Shown here piece by piece: positions 8,421-21,350 of a stretch of 64,000 nt of DNA. Each line of letters begins with the position of its first letter. Position 1 is the first letter of the stretch. Origin of the DNA: Gallionellaceae bacterium (GTDB lineage Bacteria; Pseudomonadota; Gammaproteobacteria; Burkholderiales; Thiobacillaceae); NCBI GenBank assembly GCA_028714875.1, contig JAQTLN010000001.1, positions 186,001-250,000 of the forward strand. Reading direction: 5' to 3'. The position numbers were made by a program, and so were the translations under genes. Under the pieces are notes generated by a model that saw nothing but the letters and a program-made list of their open reading frames with translations, searched no databases and was not told where the DNA came from.

Positions 8421-8465
8421 AGCACCGGCAGCATTTTTTTCAAACTTTTTTGAAGAGATGCTGAC

Positions 8466-9764
8466 ATGAGTTATTTGGTATTCCACCACGGTTCCTACTA
8501 CTTCCAGCTACGCGTTCCCGGCGACCTCAAGTCGCGTCATGGCGCTGTCGTCCGCGTCAACCTGCAAACCCAGGAGTCCGCGCTCGCCAAAGTGCTGGCC
8601 TTGCGTCTGGCCAGCGACTGGCTCACCCGTTTTGATGCCGACCGTGCCATAGGCGTGCAGTCCGTTCCCTTGCCCACGAGGGACACTCCGGCGCCCACAT
8701 CGCGGACGACTCCGCAGCCCCCTCCACCGCCGCCCGAACCCAGCATCGCCGCGATTGAAGTCGGTCGCTCCCCGCCGGCCTCTGACTCGCCTTCGATGGA
8801 TGACCTGTACCGCATGTGGCAGCGCCTCGACAACGACCGGGCGCCCTCAACGATCAAAGAGGTGCAGGCCGCCGTACGTAGTTTCCGACGTGCTTGCAAA
8901 ACCCCGCCGCTGGCCCTGACCCGCCTCGACCTCTCGCAGTTCCGCGACAGGCTGCTCAACACCGAGAAGCTCGCCCGCCAGACCGTGAGCAAGCAAGTCG
9001 GGATGGTTTCGACACTCCTTCAGGTGGGCTACGATGCCGGCCTGCTTCCGCAAAACGTCGCCCGTGGCTTGAAGATTCCCAAGTCTGATGTGCCGGTTTT
9101 GATACGTCGCGGCTTCACAGCGGAGGAACTGGAACGCCTCTTTGCCCTGCCGATCTACCGAACCGGACGGCGACCGGCGGGAGCGGGTGGCGAAGCCTGC
9201 ATCTGGATGCCGATGATTGCCCTCGTCACCGGTGCCCGCCTGGAAGAAATTGCTCAGATCCGGACCATTGACCTGACTATCCATGTCGAACACGGTCCGC
9301 TCCTGCGGGTGACCGACGAGGGCGAAGGCCAGCGCCTTAAGACTGACGGCTCGCGTCGCACCATCCCAGTGCACCACGATCTCATCGCTGCGGGATTTAT
9401 CGACTACGCAGAAGCCGTGCGCGATGCAGGACATGTCTGGCTGTTTCCCGCCCTCGAAGCCGACCATGACGGTCGCCGTGGGGCGAATTTTGGCAAATGG
9501 TTCCTGCGCCAGCTCCGTTCTCCGCAGGGGCTCGGCATTACGGATCCGCGTCTGGTTTTTCATTCCTTCCGCCACGGCTTCAAGACCATGTGCCGCGCCG
9601 CCGGAATATCCGAGGACGTCCATGACGCACTCACCGGGCATGTGTCCGGAGCAGTAAGCCGACGCTACGGCGAGATGCCCGTCGCCCCATTGGTCGAAGC
9701 GATTAACAAGATTCACCTTCCAGTGCGCTTGCCGCAAATCCGGGAAGGAGTTCGTCATGACTGA
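8466..9764 (+). CDS. tyrosine recombinase/integrase with DUF6538-type N-terminus
   Basis: 432 residues. The N-terminus (YLVFHHGSYYFQLRVPGDLK) matches the short DUF6538-type module seen at the start of many proteobacterial phage-family integrases. A Pro-rich linker (about 75-105) leads to a SAM-like core-binding segment and the catalytic domain: Arg in TGARLEEIAQI, His-x-x-Arg in HSFRHGFKTM, His in LTGHVSGAVSRRYG, with Tyr in the last motif. It follows the putative attL and arm sites closely and is the best candidate for mobilising the 8.3-21.4 kb element. Its last 8 bases overlap the next gene. Confidence 0.9.
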   Translation: MSYLVFHHGSYYFQLRVPGDLKSRHGAVVRVNLQTQESALAKVLALRLASDWLTRFDADRAIGVQSVPLPTRDTPAPTSRTTPQPPPPPPEPSIAAIEVGRSPPASDSPSMDDLYRMWQRLDNDRAPSTIKEVQAAVRSFRRACKTPPLALTRLDLSQFRDRLLNTEKLARQTVSKQVGMVSTLLQVGYDAGLLPQNVARGLKIPKSDVPVLIRRGFTAEELERLFALPIYRTGRRPAGAGGEACIWMPMIALVTGARLEEIAQIRTIDLTIHVEHGPLLRVTDEGEGQRLKTDGSRRTIPVHHDLIAAGFIDYAEAVRDAGHVWLFPALEADHDGRRGANFGKWFLRQLRSPQGLGITDPRLVFHSFRHGFKTMCRAAGISEDVHDALTGHVSGAVSRRYGEMPVAPLVEAINKIHLPVRLPQIREGVRHD

Positions 9765-10587
9765 GCAATACAGCAGTACCTGTGATGAGTTCGATCTGTA
9801 CTTCGAGACCGTCAATTTTCTGGAATCCAGCGGCTGCACGTCCTACTCACGGCTCGCTTTGATGAATCCGGAGCTTTGGTTGCGGCTGCGCTTGACACCG
9901 TCCGTGCGGATGCGTGTAGCTGTCAGACAAGGTTGGCCTCTCGGCGGGAGTGCCGGCTTGCATAAGCCGGATAGTCAAGAGGGGCTCTATGCCGCTATGA
10001 ATGCCGTGCTCAACCTAGGCAGCAATGATCCTCACCTCATCTGGTTCGAAATGCCGATGCAGTGTGTAACCCTGCATCGCGCAGGCTGGCTGGATACACT
10101 GCTGACCAGCCTCGGCATCAACTCACGGTTGCCGGAAACAAAGACATCGCATGGCCTCCATCCCAGCATCTTCGAGTATTTCCCGGGAGTACGAGAATTA
10201 CTGGATAACCGTCCGGCGGACGGGTGGGCTACCCGAGGCGGCAGGGTGATGCGCCTTGCAGAACTGATGCTGACTCGTTACCTCGAACTCCATGAGATGG
10301 TTTTCGAGGTCGTGCCCCGTGTCCCGGGACAGTGCAATTTCGTCTCGGTTCAGGGACAGGTGATCGGTTTCAAAAGCGATGTCGATTTCCAGGATTTGCT
10401 TCCCGCAGCTAAATGCGAAGCTGTGATATTGGATGACATGCTGCTCCGCATTCCAGGAGACATCTTTGCCTTCGCCTATCACATTCGCGCCACTCTCGTT
10501 GATGAGGGGATTGTCGCGAAGTCGCGGTTTGTCTCTTACGGTGATCTGCTGAGTCCCACGGTCTCGGGAAATCACCTGACCAGGTAG
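9757..10587 (+). CDS. unknown protein translationally coupled to the integrase
   Basis: 276 residues, starting inside the integrase stop region (8-base overlap), so the two are almost certainly cotranslated. I see no signal peptide, membrane span or known motif; composition is that of a soluble globular protein (for example HLIWFEMPMQCVTLHRAGWL, LHPSIFEYFPGVRELL). The C-terminal part alternates hydrophobic strands. Coupling to the integrase suggests an accessory factor such as a directionality factor, host-interaction protein or regulator, but this is inference. It ends two bases from the convergent recombinase gene. Confidence 0.7.
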   Translation: MTEQYSSTCDEFDLYFETVNFLESSGCTSYSRLALMNPELWLRLRLTPSVRMRVAVRQGWPLGGSAGLHKPDSQEGLYAAMNAVLNLGSNDPHLIWFEMPMQCVTLHRAGWLDTLLTSLGINSRLPETKTSHGLHPSIFEYFPGVRELLDNRPADGWATRGGRVMRLAELMLTRYLELHEMVFEVVPRVPGQCNFVSVQGQVIGFKSDVDFQDLLPAAKCEAVILDDMLLRIPGDIFAFAYHIRATLVDEGIVAKSRFVSYGDLLSPTVSGNHLTR

Positions 10588-10588
10588 C

Positions 10589-12178
10589 TCAACACATCCT
10601 GGCCCGCGCCTCGGCCAACACCCGGCCGGGGCGTGTGCTCAGTGCCAATTGATTCAGTACCGGCGCTACGGCCATGAGGTCGTCCGCTCCCAGCAACTCG
10701 GCAGGGTCGTAGTGTCTGTCATGAATATCCAAATCCACATGCCCCAGATAGCGCCGCCGCACACGCGGATCAACGTCCGCGCGCCGCAACGCACGCCCCA
10801 CCGTGTTGCGAGTGCTCTGAAGGACCACCCGGCGATTGGCAGTGACATTCTTGCGCAACGTTTTATTGAGGCGCTTGCTTTCCGCATTGCCAAAATGCCC
10901 ATGCCTATCAGCCCTGGCATCAGGGAACAACGGCCCCTGGGCTTCGAGTCGACCCTCCAACCAGTCTTTCAGCTCAGGCATGCCCTCAACTTGGATGGGA
11001 AGGTCACGCACCGACGCCAGCGTTTTCAATGCCGACTCCTCCCACAGAGAGACGACATAACCCTTGTCTGTGCGGCGAATATCAGATGCCGCCAACTGGA
11101 GCACTTCTCCGAGACGAGCACCAGTGAGCAGCATCAACTCCAGCAGGCGAGCATCGTTAGGATGCGTCTTATGGGTTTCCACATACTGCCGGAAGCTTGC
11201 CAACTGCTCGGGAGAAAGCGGATGCCTCCTGGCCCTGTTGAGGTTCGTCGCAGGACGCTCCTTCTTGCAAATAGCGGCGGCTGCCGGCGAGATCGGCTGC
11301 AACAGGCCCACAAGTATCGAAAGCTTGTCGACGATGGTCGTCGTCGCATTGCCATCCTTCCGCCAAAGTTCCAGCAGTTGCGACACATCCTGTGGCTTGA
11401 GACATTCGACGGGCCGCTCCCCGATGATCTCGTCAAGCTGGCTGGCGATTCGTACAAATTTTGCATGAGTTTTTGGCCGCACCAGTTTTCCGATAGACCC
11501 CAGGCGCATGACGCGGTGTTGTTCGAGCTCCCTCGCACGCGTGCCAAAAAAACGCACCAAGGGAAGCAGGGATTCTGGTGCAACCTGGATCGCGTTCAGA
11601 GGCATCTCACCCTCCAGAACCGCCATCCGTTCCCCGGAAAATCGTACGGATTCGGCGGCGAAGACTTCGGCCCATTCCGCTATTTCATGAACCTGTGCCT
11701 TGAACCGTACCCCAAAGCGTTCGGACAGCTCATCGAGTGCTTGCTCAGCGTCGCTACTCGAGCCACGACTACAGGCGCGTTTCGCCAGACCGAACGCATT
11801 TCTGGCGGCCAAGAGTTCGGCTTCCCATTCCGCCTCGCTCAATTGCCGAAGTTCGCCAATCCGCTCCTCCAGTTGGGAAATTCGCGCGGCACGCCAGGTG
11901 GCCGCAGCGCGTCCCTGCGTATCCGTATCGAGCTTGAGTGTGATGATCTCCAATTGCCTGACGGGGATACGGATGCCTCGTGCTTTCTGGAATTTCGCTT
12001 GCCATTCCTCCGCAAGTGCAGCGCCCTGGCGTTGTGCTTCTCCCGCAGAGACTCGGCCCAGCGCGATACGGATCAGGGTGCGGTTTCCGAACCGGCTTCG
12101 CACCTCGGCTGGAATGCGAATCTGAAAGACGTAGCGGGACCGCTTCTTCTCGTGAGTGATGTAACTGGTGTGACGCAT
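10589..12178 (-). CDS. second tyrosine recombinase, divergent
   Basis: 529 residues from ATG 12178 (MRHTSYITHEKKRSRYVFQI); upstream in-frame codons to 12295 are not protein-like. The N-terminus has a DUF6538-like strand pattern (YVFQIRIPAEVRSRFG), then a long helical insert (about 70-250) and a catalytic domain with Arg in TGARLGEVLQL and the terminal LGHVDLDIHDRHYD containing His and the presumed Tyr. The usual His-x-x-Arg box reads QSTRNTVG, so the first His appears replaced by Gln. It is convergent with the integrase/partner pair, ending 2 bases from it. It may be a second mobility enzyme or a partner recombinase of the same element. Confidence 0.8.
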   Translation of the reverse strand: MRHTSYITHEKKRSRYVFQIRIPAEVRSRFGNRTLIRIALGRVSAGEAQRQGAALAEEWQAKFQKARGIRIPVRQLEIITLKLDTDTQGRAAATWRAARISQLEERIGELRQLSEAEWEAELLAARNAFGLAKRACSRGSSSDAEQALDELSERFGVRFKAQVHEIAEWAEVFAAESVRFSGERMAVLEGEMPLNAIQVAPESLLPLVRFFGTRARELEQHRVMRLGSIGKLVRPKTHAKFVRIASQLDEIIGERPVECLKPQDVSQLLELWRKDGNATTTIVDKLSILVGLLQPISPAAAAICKKERPATNLNRARRHPLSPEQLASFRQYVETHKTHPNDARLLELMLLTGARLGEVLQLAASDIRRTDKGYVVSLWEESALKTLASVRDLPIQVEGMPELKDWLEGRLEAQGPLFPDARADRHGHFGNAESKRLNKTLRKNVTANRRVVLQSTRNTVGRALRRADVDPRVRRRYLGHVDLDIHDRHYDPAELLGADDLMAVAPVLNQLALSTRPGRVLAEARARMC

Positions 12179-12515
12179 GGCAAGCCTCGGCTCCCAGCCA
12201 CGCCAGCGGCAGAATGTGGTGGAAGCGCATCGGTGAGTTGACCACTGGCCATGTGTATAGCTACTTCTGCGTTTTGCCCGGGGGCTACTCCCCACGATTT
12301 GTGATGAAAGATGGAGTTGAACCGATGCCGTGTCCGAGTCGGAGCGCTTGTTTCCAGGAAAACGCTATACAGCTGGCAACCTGTGTACCGGATGGGGTCG
12401 AGCATGTGCCGCCCGGGTTGCCGCTACCTGTCGACCGGCTCCTTGATTTGCTGGTCGAGCGACTCCTACAAGAGACGGGTGCGACGTCCGGCGATACTCA
12501 GGGGAATACTCCACA
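12179..12515. other. divergent intergenic region
   Basis: 337 bases between the divergently transcribed recombinase genes. Overlapping frames here lack protein-like composition. It presumably holds the two promoters; I see no clear repeat or hairpin. Confidence 0.5.
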
Positions 12516-14216
12516 ATGACTTCGCTCCGCTGTGCTACGTATGCGCGCTATTCTTTCGATTCGCAGAGCCCAACCTCCATTGACGACCAACTGACCCGCT
12601 GCCGTGACACGGCGGCGAAGCAGGGGCTAACAGCCCATGAAGGCCTCGTCTTCAAGGACCAGGAGGTGTCCGGCTACAGCGCAAAACAGGCGCTGAACCG
12701 TCCGGGTTATCTCGCCCTGATTGCCGCCTGGGATGCCGGCCAGTTCGATGTCCTGATCGTCGATGAGCTCAGCCGCCTTGCTCGTAACCCCCGGCAACAG
12801 TTGGAGCTTTTTGAGCGCTTGGATACTGGCCGGGTGCGGCTCATTACGGCCAATGGCATCGACTCCAGCATGCCGCAATGGCGGCTCCTATTCGGCATCC
12901 AGGGGTTAATGGCCCAGGAAGAAAGCCGCAGCACCTCATTCCGCGTGAAGCGCGGCATGTTGGGCCAGTTGCAACGCGGTTTCATGATTGCGGCACCGGC
13001 CTTTGGCTATATCGGCGAGCGAGTCACCGAGGATGAACGCGAGCTTGGCACCCGGTGGGTCATCAATGAGATCCAAGCGGCTATCGTGCGAGAGATGTAT
13101 GAACGCCGTGGCCGAGGGGAGTCTTACGCTCAGGTTGCATCCTGGCTCAACAGTAGTGGCGTGCACCCGGGGCGCAGCGCACGGGTATGGCGGGCGACGG
13201 CAGTGCTGAGAGTGCTGGGTAATCCCATTTATCGCGGCGAGTTCCAGTGGAATGGCAGCAGCAATACCCGCCATAAATGCAAGAAAAAGGGGGTGACACC
13301 TCAGGTCGAGGCGTTTTCCCGCCCCGCACTGCGTATTGTGGACGACGAGGTCTGGGATGCCGCACAGCCTAAGCACGAAGGGCAGCGCAGCGGCTATGGT
13401 GGTGGCCGCAATGCGTTCTCGGGCTGGATCGCCTGTGGCTACTGCGGGCACATGTTATCGGCGTCTTCGCAGAACAAAGCGATGTCCTGTGGGACCTGTG
13501 CGATGCAGCGTTTATCCGGCGATCCGGACGCCCCAGCATCAGTGCCGACGATTTCGCTGACGGCGCTGAAGGCGGTCACCCGATTTGCGCTGGCGCGGGT
13601 ACTCGATGAACAACGGATGCAGGAACTGCGAAGACGACTGAAGGCCAGGCTCGAAGCTGGGCCTCAGGCGGGACTGAAGCGGTTGCGACAAGGCAGGGAT
13701 CAAGCGGCACGGGAAGTGCAGCAGATGTTGAAGCTCATACGCCATGCCGCCAACGATCAGGACGACCTCCTCATGCAGGAATATGGCGATGCGCGTGCCA
13801 ACTTGCGAAAGGCACAATCCGCGCTGACCTCAGCAGAACAGTCAGGTACATACGTCACCGCCAGCGAGGTTGAGGCGCAACTGGCGGTCGATGCCAGCAC
13901 GGTGACCGAAAAACTGCTCGACGACACACTGCCCCCCGAGCAGGTTCGAAGCGTACTGATGCGGCTCTTCCCAAGGTTTGTCTTCCTCGGCAGGGAAAGC
14001 AGCTACATCGCCAATTTCGAAATCGAGTTCGCGCCAGGCGCGGTGCTGGCTTGGCTGAGCAACACCGCTCAACTTGATGCAACGCAAAGCAGCCTCCGCA
14101 TTCGCATCGCAGGCAGCGCGAGGAGGCCGGTGGTCTGGCAGCTCACTGAACTTCCCTTGGCTGCGCCAGTGGTTGAGCCAATGACCATAACCGAGCCCTT
14201 GGAAGCCGTGGTGTAG
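12516..14216 (+). CDS. large serine recombinase
   Basis: 566 residues. The resolvase domain opens with CATYARYSFDSQSPTSIDDQ, with the nucleophile Ser in YARYS; LSRLARNPRQQ and QEESRSTSFRVKRG are further resolvase motifs. A Recombinase domain follows (about 155-270), then a zinc-ribbon region with CGYC and CGTC pairs (about 305-335), and a C-terminal coiled-coil segment (about 365-440). Large serine recombinases catalyse unidirectional integration or excision without supercoiling. It is followed by the remnant of an HTH gene that often accompanies such recombinases, suggesting a once separate module nested in this element. Confidence 0.9.
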   Translation: MTSLRCATYARYSFDSQSPTSIDDQLTRCRDTAAKQGLTAHEGLVFKDQEVSGYSAKQALNRPGYLALIAAWDAGQFDVLIVDELSRLARNPRQQLELFERLDTGRVRLITANGIDSSMPQWRLLFGIQGLMAQEESRSTSFRVKRGMLGQLQRGFMIAAPAFGYIGERVTEDERELGTRWVINEIQAAIVREMYERRGRGESYAQVASWLNSSGVHPGRSARVWRATAVLRVLGNPIYRGEFQWNGSSNTRHKCKKKGVTPQVEAFSRPALRIVDDEVWDAAQPKHEGQRSGYGGGRNAFSGWIACGYCGHMLSASSQNKAMSCGTCAMQRLSGDPDAPASVPTISLTALKAVTRFALARVLDEQRMQELRRRLKARLEAGPQAGLKRLRQGRDQAAREVQQMLKLIRHAANDQDDLLMQEYGDARANLRKAQSALTSAEQSGTYVTASEVEAQLAVDASTVTEKLLDDTLPPEQVRSVLMRLFPRFVFLGRESSYIANFEIEFAPGAVLAWLSNTAQLDATQSSLRIRIAGSARRPVVWQLTELPLAAPVVEPMTITEPLEAVV

Positions 14217-14683
14217 GGCACGCGAACCCACGCTAATCCCAAGCTCAACAGGGATGGCAGGTGCTTCGTAAGCAAGCACATATTCATCCTCTTCTGGGAA
14301 CAAAACAGGACAAATATGTACTTGATTCCGTGTGGGCTGGTGGCTCCACTGATGCCCATCTATCTCGACATCGAGAGGGTGCTTTTGACTCGCAAGAGCC
14401 GTTTGTCATGGATGGCAGGTTACAGAGGTTGAGCCTTCATTGACGCGAGGATTGTCGCCGCCGGCTTATCAGCCTGACCGGGTGTTTGGCCGAAATTTCA
14501 AGTATCAAGGCTGTGCGTTTGCCATTCGTTTCTGTGAACTGGCGCTATCGACCCGTTTCAGTCATTGCCGCCAGCGAAGAGCCGATGACTGCTCAGGGGT
14601 GCCTAGCCGACGGAGTTCGATTGTGGGGCGGCAGGACTGCCTAACACAGTCACCCTGCGTTCGCCGGAAATGGCGGCCCTGGT
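14217..14683. other. 467-base region without a convincing gene
   Basis: Short frames exist on both strands but none has a recognisable start signal or protein-like composition. The base composition is less GC-rich in the first half, suggesting decayed mobile-element DNA. Confidence 0.5.
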
Positions 14684-15081
14684 TTGGCAGGAGGTTCTGA
14701 AACTGGGCGAATCGCCCAGGTGGCGGTGGCCCTGAAGCGTTACAGCGGGCGACGTGAAGTGTTACTACCCCCTGGAGTGACCACCACAACCCTGCCGGAG
14801 CCGCAGGAACCCACGGTCTTGCAGGCTGCCTTGGCGAAAGGGCACGTCTGGCAGCGCATGTTGGATGACGGCAGGGTGAAATCCATCGGGCAAATCGCCA
14901 AAAAGGAAGGCGTGGCGACCGCTATGTTGCCCGGTTCCTGAACCTCACGACGCTGGCCCCGGAGATTGTCGCGGCGATTCTGGATGAGACGTTGCCGGAG
15001 GATGTGACGCTGGCGGATTTGAGCCTTAACCCGGCTGTGGTGTGGGAGGAGCAGCGGGGAGCGATGGGGGTGGCAGGATGA
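14684..15081 (+). pseudogene. frameshifted recombinase-associated HTH protein
   Basis: The first frame encodes ALKRYSGRREVLLPPG and AALAKGHVWQRMLDDGRVKS, matching a small protein commonly found beside serine recombinases (Lys/Arg-rich start, then a ParB/KorB-like helix-turn-helix). The frame stops at about 14940 after an abnormal tail. The missing part continues in another frame (RYVARFLNLTTLAPEIVAAI, then PEDVTLADLS) to a stop at 15079-15081. A one-base deletion near 14915-14925 explains this. The intact product would bind DNA; it is probably inactive here unless the shift is an assembly error. Confidence 0.7.
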
Positions 15082-15350
15082 TATAGGCGGGCAGGGAGCG
15101 CGAATCCCCCGATTGCAACGCACAAGCGACTTTCCAACCGAGCTTGCAAGTAGTATTCGGGGTTTACCAGCACCATTGCTGCCTGACAGCAATTGGCGAA
15201 GCTGGATAATGGTCAAGGCGCTGTTCGTGGAATTGCCCTTAAGTAAAACTTTGGACTGCCGATAAGGGCTTCTGGACCCAGAATCTTCGGAGGGAAACGC
15301 GAAATGCAAGCCCAGGTTTTTAGTATTCCCCCCCCGCCCCCCGCCCCCCG

Positions 15351-15381
15351 CATTTGGCATTTGGCATTTGGCATTTGGCAT
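15351..15381 (+). repeat. tandem heptamer CATTTGG, 4 copies plus CAT
   Basis: Four exact copies of CATTTGG and a partial fifth end six bases before the ATG at 15387, directly after a C-rich tract at 15328-15350. The array occupies the place of a ribosome binding site and promoter-proximal leader, so copy-number change could alter expression. Unit length equals that of the ATTTCGG arrays elsewhere in the window. Confidence 0.85.
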
Positions 15382-15386
15382 CTGAC

Positions 15387-16475
15387 ATGGCCTCGCCGGA
15401 AACTATCCTCATGGTTGACGACGACCCAGGCAACCTGGGCATTCTCGGCCGGCTGCTGAACCCGTATTACCACGTCCTGGCCGCCCCTTCCGGGGAGCGC
15501 GCTTTGCAGATCGCCGCCGGCACGCCGAAGCCGGACCTGATCCTGCTCGACGTGATGATGCCGGGCATGAGCGGTTACACGGTGCTCGACCATCTGCGCG
15601 AAAACCCGGCAACCCGCGAGATTCCGGTGATCTTCGTCACCGGCATGGATAGCGATGACGACGAGGCCGAAGGCCTACGCATCGGCGCTGCCGACTACAT
15701 CACCAAACCCTACAGCCCGGCCATCGTCCTGGCGCGGGTGCGGACCCAACTCGAACTCAAGTGCACCCGCGACTGGTTGCGCGACCAGAACGCCTGGCTG
15801 GAGGACGAGGTGGCACGACGCATGCGGGACGTCCTGCTGGTGCAGGACATCACCATCAACGCGCTGGCCGAACTCGCCGAAACGCGGGACAACGAAACCG
15901 GCAACCACATCCGCCGCACCCAGGAATACGTCCGCATCCTGGCGCAACGCCTGCAAACGCACCCCCGCTATTCCAGTTACCTGACCGACAAGACCATCGA
16001 ACTGCTGGCCAAATCCGCCCCGCTGCATGACATCGGCAAGGTCGGCATCCCCGACCATATCCTACTCAAGCCCGGCAAATTGACGGCGGCGGAGTGGGCC
16101 GTCATGCAGACTCATAGCCTGCTGGGCGCCCGCGCCATCGAACGGGCAGTGCGCAATGCCGACGCCCGCATCGACTTTCTCGACATGGCGAAGCAGATCG
16201 CCCATTTCCACCATGAAAAATGGGATGGCAGCGGCTATCCGGAGGGGCTGAAAGGGGAAGCTATCCCGATCCCGGCGCGTCTGATGGCCCTGGCCGACGT
16301 GTTCGATGCCCTGATCTCGCGGCGCGTTTACAAACCCCCGATGCCGATTGAAGAGGCGCGGGACATCATCATCGGCGAGCGAGGCAGCCATTTTGATCCC
16401 GATGTCGTGGCTGCCTTCCTCGCCGATTCCGATGCATTTCTGGTCGTGGCCGAACAATATCGTGAGCCGTCCTGA
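15387..16475 (+). CDS. response regulator with HD-GYP phosphodiesterase domain (RpfG-like)
   Basis: 362 residues from ATG 15387; an in-frame TTG at 15354 would translate the heptamer array. The receiver domain (ILMVDDDPGN; phospho-acceptor Asp in LILLDVMMPG; K in ITKPYSPA) spans about 1-125. The HD-GYP domain has ETGNHIRRTQEY, HDIGKVGIPDHILLKPG and HHEKWDGSGYPEGLKGE, so the metal-binding and GYP residues are present and c-di-GMP hydrolysis is expected. The hybrid kinase 38 bases downstream is the obvious partner, as in RpfG/RpfC pairs. The gene lies inside the putative integrative element. No ribosome binding site is visible apart from the repeat array. Confidence 0.93.
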   Translation: MASPETILMVDDDPGNLGILGRLLNPYYHVLAAPSGERALQIAAGTPKPDLILLDVMMPGMSGYTVLDHLRENPATREIPVIFVTGMDSDDDEAEGLRIGAADYITKPYSPAIVLARVRTQLELKCTRDWLRDQNAWLEDEVARRMRDVLLVQDITINALAELAETRDNETGNHIRRTQEYVRILAQRLQTHPRYSSYLTDKTIELLAKSAPLHDIGKVGIPDHILLKPGKLTAAEWAVMQTHSLLGARAIERAVRNADARIDFLDMAKQIAHFHHEKWDGSGYPEGLKGEAIPIPARLMALADVFDALISRRVYKPPMPIEEARDIIIGERGSHFDPDVVAAFLADSDAFLVVAEQYREPS

Positions 16476-16513
16476 TGCAAACAATCGGCTAAGCCTCTCT
16501 TTTCGATTTGCTG

Positions 16514-20368
<3,855 letters not shown>

Positions 20369-20741
20369 CCCCGAACGCTTTGCCTGTAGCGCCGTTATGT
20401 CCTGCAGGGACGGTATCCATTAGGGCTCGCCGGCTTCGTTGGCCTGATCGGAAAAATCAAGACGGGTTAACGGTTACTCAGAAGGTAACTGAGAAGCATG
20501 GATGGGGGGAACTTCATGGCCGTGAACTCACCTCACAGACTTCGGTTTATCTTTCCCCACCCAATGCTGAAAACAAAATAGCTTAAATATTGAGCATGTT
20601 AAGTATTTGAATATAAAGGAATGTGCCTTCCGGACTTCGTGACTTGATCGTCCGGAAGAAAGAGAGAAGAGAGCGAGATAAACCGCAAAAATGGGGAAAA
20701 ACAGGGTGCCGGCGGGGTGCCGAAGTCCGGAAGCAGAAACG

Positions 20742-20773
20742 AAAAACCCCGCCAACACTGGCGTGTGGCGGGG
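20742..20773 (-). terminator. intrinsic terminator on the minus strand
   Basis: CCCCGCCA (20747-20754) pairs with TGGCGGGG (20766-20773); on the minus strand this is followed by five T residues. It lies 8 bases past the stop of the minus-strand frame ending at 20781, which supports that frame having been a gene. Confidence 0.75.
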
Positions 20774-20780
20774 TCGGTCG

Positions 20781-21056
20781 TTATTGCAAGATACTGTTTT
20801 TACTACGTTTAATGGTGGAGCAGAGGCGAATCCAATCGTCGTCCGCGCGCACTCGTGCATCTTCTTTCAGCAAGTTCCAGTACAACCCATATGGTGGGAA
20901 GCCGACCAGAGGGCGTTCTACTTCCTGCTTGTCCCAACTTCGCCCGCCATCGGCAGGTAACTGATGAACACCGGCCGTCCAGAAATGCTTTCTTTCGGCG
21001 CAGCGAATGACCGCAACTGGCCGAAAGCGTGAGTTCAGACGCGTTCCACATTGCAG
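20781..21056 (-). pseudogene. C-terminal remnant of an unidentified minus-strand gene
   Basis: A minus-strand frame is open for 91 codons and ends in TAA at 20783-20781 just before a good terminator. Its translation looks protein-like (CGTRLNSRFRPVAVI, KHFWTAGVHQLPADGG, ERPLVGFPPYGLYWNLL, DDWIRLCSTIKRSKNSILQ) but has no ATG and is closed upstream by a stop at 21057-21059. A second frame just upstream is also protein-like (CIGPFRPGQKEPFAATVDLL, then ANDCNVERV) and ends near 21045, so the gene may be broken by a frameshift. I do not recognise the family. Confidence 0.4.
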
Positions 21057-21249
21057 TCATTCGCCAACAAGTCCACGGTGGCGGCGAACGGCTCTTTTTG
21101 GCCGGGACGGAACGGTCCGATGCACACGGTCCCCTAGGCCGCCTTAACATAATGCCGTATTTGTTCAGCACTTTCCTAGTTGGCCTGCTCCCGAAAGGGT
21201 ATCAGACCATTACCTACGCCGACAAAAAAGGGTAGAGTGGCGAAGCTGC

Positions 21250-21272
21250 TGGTGTTACAGGGTGGTGTTACA
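21250..21272 (+). promoter_or_regulatory. paired integrase arm-type sites (right end)
   Basis: Two exact TGGTGTTACA copies at 21250 and 21263 repeat the pair found at 8398/8411 with the same 13-base spacing. They sit to the left of the right-hand 15-bp core, that is, inside the element, as expected for the opposite attachment-site arm. Confidence 0.5.
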
Positions 21273-21335
21273 TCGTTTTGGTTTGTGCAAAATAACCGTT
21301 AAAAATCAATCGGTTATGATGCATCCTGACGAATC

Positions 21336-21350
21336 CCTGCGTCTCCGCCA
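21336..21350 (+). repeat. attR-like 15-bp direct repeat resembling a tRNA-Ser 3' end
   Basis: Second copy of CCTGCGTCTCCGCCA, here preceded by CGAATC as in the T-loop/acceptor junction of a tRNA-Ser. With the copy at 8319 it brackets about 13 kb carrying the recombinases and the HD-GYP/kinase pair. No tRNA body precedes it. Confidence 0.6.

Noticed and set aside
20528-20860. Minus-strand 110-codon frame with a hydrophobic stretch
   Set aside because: It crosses the terminator at 20742-20773 and conflicts with a better frame on the same strand.
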